Positions 55,761 through 64,000 of a stretch of 64,000 nucleotides of DNA are shown one piece after another. Numbering within the stretch: position 1 is the stretch's first letter; the number at the start of each line of letters is the position of its first letter. The stretch covers positions 32,067,707 to 32,131,706 of the forward strand of contig NC_089852.1 in the NCBI RefSeq assembly GCF_036373705.1, written 5' to 3'. The notes beneath the pieces were generated by a model. That model saw nothing but the letters and a program-made list of their open reading frames with translations. It made no database searches and was not told the origin of the DNA. The position numbers and the translations under genes were made by a program. This stretch comes from Amia ocellicauda (lineage: Eukaryota > Chordata > Actinopteri > Amiiformes > Amiidae).

Positions 55761-56949
55761 TCAATTTTCAAACTGGGGCCCCTACTAGTGGTTCTTCCAA
55801 CTTGTAGGATGGGTGCCCAGTCCTTATCACTGGTGTGGCCAGCTGCATTGAATGCAGAGTCTGGATCTCCGGGACTGGTTCCTGGCACTTTTCCGTGTTT
55901 CAGAGAAGGGGCAAGGCTAGGAAACCGTGCATATTCCTGACGAAAGTGTCCCTCTTCTCCACAGCGAAAACATGGGCCTTTAACAGATCTGCTCGGGCTT
56001 GGTGACCGCCCCCTAGCCCTGCTCTCAGTGTATGATGGCTGCCGTGCTGGTCTCCTTCCCCTCTGCATGCCGTCAGTGGCCTCTCCGTGCTGCTTTGGAC
56101 CTTGCCCTGTGGCCCTTGTGTTCGTCGGGCCAACGGTTGTTGGGTTGAGGAGATTCAGCTTTAGTTGCAGCTTGTCAACTTTATCCATCAAAATGAAGAA
56201 CTGTTCCTGAGTAACTTAAGGGGCTTCATGTACCCTGCGGGAGGCTGATGGCACCTCGTCAGTCACATCACAATCGATATCTGTCCATGATATACGTCGG
56301 GTCCTGTTTTTTAAATCAGCTTCACGGCCAAAAGTAGCCCTATATTTGTGTTCGTGGGTTTCTGCCAGCCTTTGTGCTTCAGCCAGCATCCCTGGTTCTC
56401 AGTTCGTGACTTCATAAGCCACTTTCTGATTTTTTTGTCCCTTGAGGAATGCGTCTCATGCTAGCTGGGCCTGTAGCTCCACTCCAGGGTAGGCTAGTGT
56501 GACTAGGCAACACACCTCTTCAGTGAACTCTGCAGATGACTCCTTCACCTGTCTCAGTTCTCCTAGCTTCCTGTGAGCTGCAGTAGGGGGGTCCCTTTGT
56601 CCAAAGCGCTGTGACAGCTGTTCATTTAAGAGAGGGTAGTCCTCTCTAATGTGTTCAGGAAGGGAGCAAACATAATGAATAGCAGGCCCTCGGAGGCATT
56701 CATGCAGTCTGTCCACTCTCTCTGCCCCATTCCAACCATACTTGCATGCTTGGCGTTCAAAAGGAAGAATAAAGGACTCACAGTCTTCTTTCCCATCATA
56801 AGTTGCAAGTTTGGCTGTTGGGGCCGCAGAGGCACGTGAGTTGTCCCAGTCATAATAGTTGCTAGGCTGTGGGGGGCACTGTTGTCATGGTTTGTTGGTC
56901 CTGCAGAAGTAAAGGGGTTGGGTCTCAATTCAGGTCCTCGGCGCCGCAC
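55761..56949 (-). pseudogene. gypsy gag
   Basis: Capsid-like text in the minus frames (MDRLHECLRGPAIHYVCSLP, then YPLLNEQLSQRFGQRD and AHRKLGELRQV). A stop follows LQAQLA, another follows HEAP. An arginine/serine-rich linker precedes a zinc knuckle, CFRCGEEGHFRQEY, in which the last cysteine is replaced. The N-terminal part is in another frame. Confidence 0.8.
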
Positions 56950-57134
56950 ATCTGCATCAGTAGTGGGGGGCTGTCACCGCTGGAGCATGTTCTTTGGGGG
57001 CCTGAGCTGTTTGACCACTGTCGAATAACCTCCAATTCAGCAGCAAACTGGTTGTCAGCAGAAATATTTGATGGCCTGGTTGCACTGCCATAAAACGATA
57101 AGGAGGGCACCGGTGAGGCAGGAGTGGCCCCCAA

Positions 57135-57620
57135 AACATGTACTGGGTGGACAGGGCTGAAGTTAGCTCTTTGTGTTTAATTTATTTTCATCCTTTCCTC
57201 TCTTTTTGTTATGTGTCCTTGTTTTTATGTATTTATTTATTTGTCTCCCCTTTTTTATCACAGTATATTTAAGTCTCTAGTACACAGGCAAATGCTGCAA
57301 TGCAATCAGGGACACAAACAGTTAACAGCTGCTCCCCTTCGTGACGTCGGAGTTGGCTCTGTGCCAATTTCTTGCTGCTTTCGGTGTGGTCTGTCTCCTT
57401 TAGATGATGTTACTTCACGTGGAAAGAATGAGCGTCCGTCTCCTTTAAATGACGTAGCTCCACATGCAAAGATAATATCCGTGTATGTTACTCTCTTTAC
57501 AAACTTGATAAATGATATATATTTTTTTTAAATGCTACAGTCTGAAACGTTACAGCAGCTTCATGCAATATTTATTTCGACTTCCTAATGCACATTGAAC
57601 ATCCCCACGATGACGCCACT
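57135..57620 (-). other. gypsy 5' leader and primer-binding region
   Basis: Between the 5' LTR and gag. TGGCGTCATCGTGGGG directly follows the LTR on the minus strand, as a primer-binding site would. No gene. Confidence 0.5.
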
Positions 57621-59262
57621 TATCGTGTTCGTGCAGTTTAAGGGTATCTTGGAGGCGAGGTTTAATTATATCCACACGACAAAGTATCCAATTTAACTCT
57701 TTATTAAGTAGTGTCAATATAGCCACAGACCTGTTGCAGTAGAATAAGGGTAACGCTCTTGCCCCAGTCCAGCATGTAATCAGAGACGTCTAGACTTTTT
57801 TCTGGTCTAACAGATATGCTGCCTCTTCCTGAAAGCAATCAACTGAACTCTATTAACTTGGGAACACTAAGGCCACGTTCACGACACTTTTGTGCCGCTA
57901 GATTGCAGATGGGAGTCTGCGTGTGACGTCACGGTCTGTGCAGATGGAGCATGGACAGCTTTGACACTGGAGCTGCAGACTCGAGCAGAACAAACATGGA
58001 GTTGGTGTTGAGCGAAATCAGTCCTAATCACAGAAGTTAATGCAATCAAAGTTCCCTTCGTGCTGCACCAGTTTCGTACTTTACAGTGTAATCAGAAAAT
58101 GGGCCATTTACTCAGTTCATATCAGATTAAGTAGCTTTACGATCCATTAATAATCTTTAATTAGTAGAAATCTTTATTCCTAATCATTGTTGGGACACTT
58201 AAGGGTTAAATTCTCACATACTGATCAAATTAATTACTACAGACCGTGTTTGTGTGTGTAAAATATTATATATACACTGGTTTCGAATCTACATTAAACC
58301 TGTGCATTCAGAGAAATGCACCTGTACAATGTTTTGTATGTATTATTATGGATTTCCTTGCCAGGTGTGCAATTTACAAATTCACATAATACGTGGAAAT
58401 TATGTTATAATGTATACGTACACCACTGAACATGCATATGTAACAAGTGTATTTTGTTTCTGGTAAAGTGGTTGTGTTTTGTTGTTCTTTTAATTGCAAT
58501 CGGAGGTCATTAATTCGAACTGTGACTTTAAGACGGAGCACATGTAGAAATTACCCAGTAATCCCTCAGTTGTGTTATGTTAATACTGAGGGGAGAGAAC
58601 ATGTGAGACCATCTGCATGTGCCAGTTTTCATTTTATTTTCTGTTAAAACAGGCACAAATAAAGCCAGACTTCATCAATGAATCGATGTCCGTGTGGTGT
58701 GTGAAGCAGCGTAATGAAGGGTCCCGTAGCAGCTGCAGTGTCGCCTCTGCTATACATAGGCCTATTATTTTATTGTTGGACTGTCAATCTTTAAAATATT
58801 ATATTTCTGTTGCACTTACCTAGCATGAAATTAATAAGATCCTTCATGACTCAAGGGTGATTCACACCCCCTGACTAGGTGGTGCTGCCCATGCAGGGAG
58901 CTGTGTGTCTGATTGAAACATACGTCTTTCTCACACAGCACTCATTTGTTGTTTTGTAGGCGTGGCTGCACCAGCGCAATACCTCTTGAGAAGCTGCGCA
59001 GCTGTGCAGACTTTGTAGCCTGTGGATGCGTCGTCTTGTGACATCTTTTCCGGCTGTGTTCATGCAGACAGGTAACTTGGACAGTTTCGTCGCAGAGTAT
59101 GCGAAAAGTCTGTGCAGACTCGGTAAAGTATGCGTGTCGTGAACGCGGCCTAACTCTCTATGGGACCTCCCACATTACACAAAATACGCAACCATACATT
59201 GGCCAACTACCAGGTAGGTCCCACATAATAACATGCACTGAGTGCAACAAACCCGCGTAACA
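57621..59262 (-). repeat. 5' LTR of gypsy element, enlarged by a MITE
   Basis: On the minus strand begins TGTTACGCGGGTTTGTTGCA and ends at the point where the 3' LTR fragment ends. Excluding the insert at 57,871-59,150 (and one TAA duplication) the LTR is about 360 bp. Confidence 0.85.
57871..59150. mobile_element. PIF/Harbinger-like non-autonomous element in LTR
   Basis: 17-bp ends GGCCACGTTCACGACAC and GGCCGCGTTCACGACAC (one mismatch), with a TAA duplication (57,868-57,870 and 59,151-59,153). 1,280 bp, no transposase. Confidence 0.88.
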
Positions 59263-59385
59263 ATATCCATCAACATTTATTTAATAAATGTGCAGTATAC
59301 AAATCAAATGTTTTAATTTAGAAAGGCTATGTGGGGTCATGGTTTAGTATTGTAATCCTTGTGGGGGTTTCCAAGGAGTAGACTA
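59263..59385 (+). repeat. right half of the split interspersed repeat
   Basis: Matches 7,705-7,830 (ATATCCATCAACATTTATTT, then AAAGGCTATGTGGGGTCATG). Together with 50,790-50,925 it forms one uninterrupted copy. Confidence 0.88.
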
Positions 59386-59394
59386 GGGTTGGCA

Positions 59395-59600
59395 GTGCTC
59401 CGGGTTTGCTGGCTCTGGCTCCGGAGTGGCTCCAGAGGTTCAGCTCCAGCTCCAGGCTGGCTCCGGAGCTGATGGAGACCCCCTGCTCCAGCTCCAGGCC
59501 AGCTCCAGCAGCCCCAGCTCCAGCTCTGGAGTGGCTCTGGTGCAGCTCCACACTGCTGCTCCAGCTCCGTCTGCTTTTAACCAGCTCCGGCTATGGAGCC
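59395..59600. repeat. GGAGCT-rich degenerate tandem repeat
   Basis: CTCCAGCTC and CTCCGGAGC variants throughout. ORFs on both strands rich in S, A, P or L/E are artefacts. Confidence 0.85.
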
Positions 59601-59799
59601 ACAAAAAACAGTGCAAACTAGGATGTGAACGTTATAAATAATTATTCCTTTTTTACTTCTTTTATGTAAATAACTGTTTAACAAAACCAAAATATTAATA
59701 ACAAACATCTGTTTAAACATTCAAACATGAAAAAGTAGAAACTAGAAACTAAAGTAGATGTCTGTGGCAATTAGGGTTGCCAGCCGGCCAGTATTTTAG

Positions 59800-60640
59800 C
59801 GGACTATCCGGCATTTGTACACTACATGGTCAACGATATGTGAACACCCCTTCTAATTACTGTGTTTGGCATGTGGGAGACTCTGAGACCAAGTAGAGGA
59901 AGATTCTATGGTCTGATGAGACCAAAATAGAGCTTTCCGGACTCAACGCTAAGCGCTACATTTGGTGAAGGCCTAACACCACACATCATCCTGAGAACAC
60001 CATCCCTACCGTGAAGCATGGTGGTGGCAACATTATGTAAAATGGATGCAGCAAAGTACAGAGAAATCCTGTAAAAAACCTGCTGAAGTCTGCAAGAGAC
60101 CTGGGACTTGGGAGAAGATTAATCTTCCAGCAGGGCAATGACCCCAAACATACAGCCAAAGCCACACTGGAGTGCCTTAAAAATAAAAAGGTCAATGTCC
60201 TGGAGTGGCCCAGTCAAAGCTCGAACCTCAATCCAATTGAGAATATGTGGAAAGAGTTGAACATTTCTGTTCACCAAAGGCCCCATCCAACTTGATGGAG
60301 CTTGAGCAATTTTGCAAAGACGAATGATCAAACATTGCTGTGTCCAGATGTGCAAAGCTGGTAGTGACTTACACATAGACTCATGGCTGTAATTGCTGTC
60401 AAAGCTGCCTCTACCAAATATTGACTGAAGGGGTGATTACTTATGCATTCATTAATTTTCTGTTTTGTATTTGTAATTAATTTAGAAAAAAATGCAGATC
60501 ATATTTTTCACTTTAACATTATGGACATTTTCGGTGTTGATTACATATTGACTGATTAAATCCAACTGATTTCATGTAAACACAATGACATGTGGAAAAG
60601 ACCAAGAGGGGTGAATACTTTTGAGAGCCACTAAAATCAA
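59800..60640 (+). pseudogene. Tc1-like transposon remnant
   Basis: From about 59,900 frames give DDE-domain pieces with stops: [39 protein letters not shown]. The 3' end (to about 60,640) carries the CTCAAAAGTATTCACCCCTC terminal repeat (minus strand), also found at 10,235. N-terminal domain missing. Confidence 0.82.
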
Positions 60641-60659
60641 GCCACACAGCAATCTCCTT

Positions 60660-60990
60660 AGACAAGCATTGGCAGTAGAATGAACTTTACTGAGAGTTCA
60701 CTGACTTTCAAAGTGGCATCGTCATAGGATACCCTGCTAGATCTGCCCTGGTGAGCTGTAAGTGCTGTTATTGTTAAGAGGAAACATCTAGGAGCAACAA
60801 CAGCTCAGCTGCGAAGTGGTCAGCCACATAAGCTCACAGAACAGGACTGTTGAGTGCTGAAGTACGTAGCGCATAAAAATAGTCTTTCGTTGGTTGCAAC
60901 AATCACTTCCGAGTGCCAAACTGCCTCTGGAAGCAATGTCAGCAGAAGAACTGTTTGTCAGGAGTTTCATGAAATTGGTTTCCATGGCCG
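60660..60990 (+). pseudogene. Tc1-like transposase N-terminal fragment
   Basis: SGQPHKLTEQDC, a stop, then LKYVAHKNSLSLVATITSEC and RRTVCQEFHEIGFHGRA match the DNA-binding domain of a common fish Tc1 family. No DDE region follows. Confidence 0.75.
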
Positions 60991-61009
60991 AGCAGTAGAG
61001 GTCTTCACG

Positions 61010-61230
61010 GGTCCAGAAATGTGTGCCCGAACCCGAAGAGACCCGGAAATGTGCTATCCGGAACCGACCCAGACCCATCTATTACTTGAAAGTTTGGACC
61101 TGGACCCGTGCAGAACCGAGAAGTGCCGTAAATGTATTACCTGGAACCGACTCGGACCCATCTATTATTTGAAATCTGGACCCGGACCCGGCCGGGACAC
61201 ACAGACCCGATTGAACCCGATTGGCACAGA
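61010..61230 (+). repeat. ~95-bp imperfect tandem duplication
   Basis: GACCCATCTATTACTTGAAA and GACCCATCTATTATTTGAAA mark two diverged units rich in ACCCG, preceded by similar ACCCGAAGAGACCCGG text. Non-coding. Confidence 0.7.
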
Positions 61231-61546
61231 TCCCACAGCTAATTGCTATTGTGAAAATAAGTTGTGAAAATAAAACTTTGTGTCTTACCTAATGTACCGT
61301 TAGTAGCTTCTCACCTGTACCTGACCGTGATGCATACAATCCATCCTCCTTACCAAGAAAGTTGGTAAAATAACATCCATGTTGTTCCTCTCTTGCTGAT
61401 TGAAAGCGCATGTATAATCCACTCATTATTTTAGCTTCAAAAGTCCACTTGCTGTCACGGTGGTGGATGACAAACGCAACTTTGCAGCTTTGCAGTTTTT
61501 TTGTATGTCGCATAATACTTCCACTGTTTTCCCTTTTGAACTATAG
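61231..61546. other. spacer, nothing recognised
   Basis: No gene or repeat end. Confidence 0.35.
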
Positions 61547-61935
61547 AACATAAGAACATAGGAACATAAGACCATAAGAACATAAGAAAGTTTACAAACG
61601 AGAGGGGGCCATTCGACCCATCGTGCTCGTTTGGTGTTCATTAATATCTAAGTGATTCAAGGATGCTATCCAGACTATTTTTAAATGTTCCCAAATTTTC
61701 AGCTTCAACCACATCGCTGGGGAGTTTGTTCCAGATTCTGACAACTCTCTGTGTGAATAAGTGTCTTCTGTTTTCCATCTTGAATGCCTTGAAGCCCAAT
61801 TTCCATTTGTGTCCCCGGGTGCGTGTGTCCCTGCTGATCTGGAAAAGCTCCTCTGGTAGTTTCCTCTGTTTCAGGGTGAAAAGGTTCCTTTCTGTACTTG
61901 GCAGCAGTGTTTATATTCCTCAAAACTTTCCATGA
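61547..61935 (+). repeat. interspersed repeat with AACATAAGAACATAAG start
   Basis: Begins with several AACATAAGA units, then AAGTTTACAAACGAGAGG and CCATCGTGCTCGTTTGGTG. Relative of 43,937-44,145. The 3' part (CTGGGGAGTTTGTTCCAGAT, then TGTCCCCGGGTGCGTGTGTC) is shared. I recall similar repeats in non-teleost ray-finned fish. Class (SINE or LINE-derived) not settled. Confidence 0.7.
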
Positions 61936-62107
61936 GAAGGTCTTGCTCAGTCAGACTGAAAAACGTTGCTATGTTTGGATGTCATCTTTGCTGCAGATCA
62001 TTGTGTCAGTGCTCTGCAATTCTCCCTTTTGAGGCAGCATATGCATGAGCAATTATTTTGATTTCTTAAGTGGAATCTAGTTAAACAGACAATTTTAGCC
62101 TCTATTC

Positions 62108-62444
62108 CAGTGGTTCTCAACCCTGGTCCTGCTGTTTTTTGTTCCCTCCAAGCTCTCAATTACTTAATTGAACCCTTAATTGAAATAATATGTTCCTAAA
62201 TCAGAGCCTTTTCATTATTTTAAACAGTAGGCATTTTAAGTTAAGTGTAAAATGTAATAAGGAATTTATTAATAATCTTGTTAATTTTATTAATCAACCA
62301 ATCAGTTACACACTTTAAAGACAAGTGTAAAGTCAACATGGAGCAATACAGAACTGAATACAGAACCTTAAGTAGTTGAGAGCTTGGTTGGAACAATAAA
62401 CAGCAGAGTTGTGGGTCCTCCAGGACCAGATTTCAGAACCACTG
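62108..62444. mobile_element. hAT-type MITE, 337 bp
   Basis: Ends CAGTGGTTCTCAACCCTGGT and, at the right, the complement of CAGTGGTTCTGAAATCTGGT. Flanks CTCTATTC and CTTTATTC form an 8-bp duplication with one change. Non-coding. Confidence 0.85.
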
Positions 62445-63309
62445 CTTTATTCGCTGTGGATGAATGGAGATAGCCTGACTTCAATTATCGGGTTAACATA
62501 ATCCAGCTAAGGTTTGATTAACCTGAATTAGTTACAAGGTTACTGAATTCCTGCTACAATTAATAGGGCCCTGTATGGGGTATTACTGCTGTTACTGTTG
62601 TGTGAAGGAAAATGATGAAGAATACAGAAGGCTGGCTTGAACTTCGTGAACCACAATTGTTTATGTGGCTTTGAATAAGCGGGTTGTCTTTGTTTTGAAC
62701 TATAATGATACAAGTGCATGCAAGTGACATTTTAATATGAAGTTGATTGGTGTGCTTGTTTTATCCTTACCCTGGTTAGTATGCATATATGTGGTGATTG
62801 TCAAAATACATGTGAAATACTGATGCTTCTGTAATTGCTGATGGTGGATTTAAAATGTAATCTGAACAATATACAGAGGTGTACACATCCTGTTTGTGTA
62901 TTGATAAAGGAATTATGTCCCTTGCATTTTGACTATTTTAGGGTGGTGGGTGGTTGTTGTTAATGTATGGGGCAAGGGCTTTGGGATATGGTAACACTAA
63001 AACATTTTAATTTGGAAACTGCATACAATTCCATTAACACTTAATTGAATTAACTAAATTAACGCATTGTTAAAGGTTTGTTTTACACTAATCCATTGTG
63101 CTGTTGTTGGTAATAACTGTTTGTGCTAACATTGTGCTGTTCTATGCTAATTGTGCTGTTTTGTTGAATAACAGCTAAAAGAGAGAACACAGGCCAACTA
63201 CTTCACTTGGACACCTATGGACATTTCAATGTATAAGGAACTATTCGAATGGCCTTTGTGTTATTTGTGGTCTATGATATTGTGGTACATGTCTTGTTGG
63301 CCTATGATG
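62445..63309. other. spacer, nothing recognised
   Basis: AT-rich, with TGTGCTGTT-type near-repeats about 63,098-63,165. No gene. Confidence 0.4.
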
Positions 63310-63938
63310 TTACAGGGTGCAGCTGACCCATCGTCAGAGCTTACGGTGGTGCAGTGGGCCCTGGGTTCCTCCTGGTGCAGGACAATGCCCGGCCTCATGT
63401 GGCCAGAGTGTGTAGGCAGTTCCTGAATGACGAAGGCATTGATGCAATTGACTGGCCCTCATGTTCCCCAGACCTGAATCCAATTGAGAACCTTTGTGAC
63501 ATTATGTATCAGTGCATCCGATGCCGCCAAGTAGTGCCACAGACTGTCCAGGAGCTCACTGATGCCCTGATCCAGGTCTGGGAGGAAATCCCCCAGGACA
63601 CCATCCGCCGTCTCATCAGGAGCATGCCCAGACATTGTCGGGAGTTCATACAGGCATGTGGGGGCCATACACACTACTGAGTCACATTATGAGTTGCCGT
63701 TATTAAATGAAACGCAAGTTGGAACAGCCTGCGATTTCAATTGTTTACTTTGATTTTCGGTGTGAGTTTGAATCCAGCCCTCAATTGGTTGGTGATTTTG
63801 GTTTCCATTGACCATTGTTACATCATATTGTTCTCAACAAATTACATAATGTACAGTAAAGATTTTGATCTTTAATATATTTCGTTCATCGAGATTCAAT
63901 TTCTGATTTAAGTGTTCCCTTAATTTTTTTTAGCAGTG
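63310..63938 (+). pseudogene. Tcb-like Tc1 transposon, 3' half
   Basis: The open frame 63,354-63,680 holds the DDE C-terminal half: LVQDNARPHVARVCRQFLND (second D), [20 protein letters not shown] (E; C where W is usual), and the normal end QACGGHTHY. 34 residues separate D and E. The 3' terminal repeat ends TTTTTTTTAGCAGTG before TA (63,939-63,940). The N-terminal half and left end are missing, so it is dead. Confidence 0.88.
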
Positions 63939-64000
63939 TATCATCTCTCATTATCCTGTTTTACTTTAAGGAATGTTATCATAAAATATCACTGTGTGTA

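Larger units (their letters stand above)
50926..59262 (-). mobile_element. Ty3/gypsy LTR retrotransposon lacking RT-RNase H
   Basis: On the plus strand it runs TGTCGTGTTCG...GCGTAACA, with a perfect 4-bp duplication ATAT (50,922-50,925 and 59,263-59,266). On the minus strand gag, protease and integrase follow in order, but the protease tail joins the integrase spacer with no RT or RNase H between. The 5' LTR is 57,621-59,262 (with an internal MITE). Only about 130 bp of the 3' LTR (50,926-51,055) remain. A primer-binding-like TGGCGTCATCGTGGGG follows the 5' LTR. Several other repeats lie inside. Confidence 0.88.

Noticed and set aside
59327..59641. Overlapping frames rich in S, A, L and E on both strands
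   Set aside because: Low-complexity GGAGCT repeat.

Overview
The window looks like a gene-poor, transposon-saturated stretch of a ray-finned fish chromosome. The clues are fish-type olfactory receptors, several fish-common Tc1/mariner families, a Gmr1-like gypsy element, a Polinton, PIF/Harbinger and hAT MITEs, and L2-like LINE ends with (AAT)n tails. An interspersed repeat at 43.9 and 61.5 kb is one I associate from memory with non-teleost ray-fins (gar, bowfin, sturgeon, bichir), but the lineage is not settled. The only likely conventional host gene is an intact olfactory receptor at 8,583-9,515. A decayed inverted duplicate lies at 44,146-45,008.

Layout. 0-8 kb: gypsy remnants, a fold-back element with a Harbinger-like element in one arm, and interspersed repeats. 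8-10 kb: the olfactory receptor. 11-13 kb: an LTR-like repeat and a dead Tc1. 13.2-37.9 kb: one antisense L2-like LINE torn apart by two large insertions. The first is a 14.6-kb Polinton (13,409-28,007) with AGTAGTAG termini, ~200-bp inverted repeats and a perfect 6-bp duplication TACACA. The second is a 9.0-kb element (28,152-37,150) with CAGGGTTGGG termini and a perfect 8-bp duplication AAACAATA. The Polinton keeps capsid-module remnants, a PolB N-terminal fragment, a spliced acidic/cysteine-rich accessory gene and a small intact unidentified ORF. It was itself invaded by three Tc1/gypsy pieces and by a Gmr1-like gypsy element. The 9-kb element has no transposase I can recognise, but it carries a multi-exon DUF4806-like gene whose splice phases all agree.

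37.9-42.6 kb: a ZBED-type hAT transposase pseudogene broken by an L2 insertion and by a DD36E Tc1/mariner element. 43.4-45.4 kb: the inverted olfactory receptor duplicate. 46.4-50.4 kb: gypsy pol remnants. 50,926-59,262: an antisense gypsy element with TSD ATAT. It lacks the RT-RNase H segment and holds a Harbinger-like MITE in its 5' LTR and probably a foreign solo LTR in pol. It splits a repeat that is intact at 7.6-7.8 kb. 59.4-64 kb: Tc1 fragments, an interspersed repeat, a hAT MITE and a Tcb-like Tc1 3' half.

The genes do not form a pathway. The window is a record of successive insertions. Most coding sequence belongs to mobile elements or endogenous virus-like elements, and most of it is broken. 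All family assignments come from reading motifs; no database search was run.
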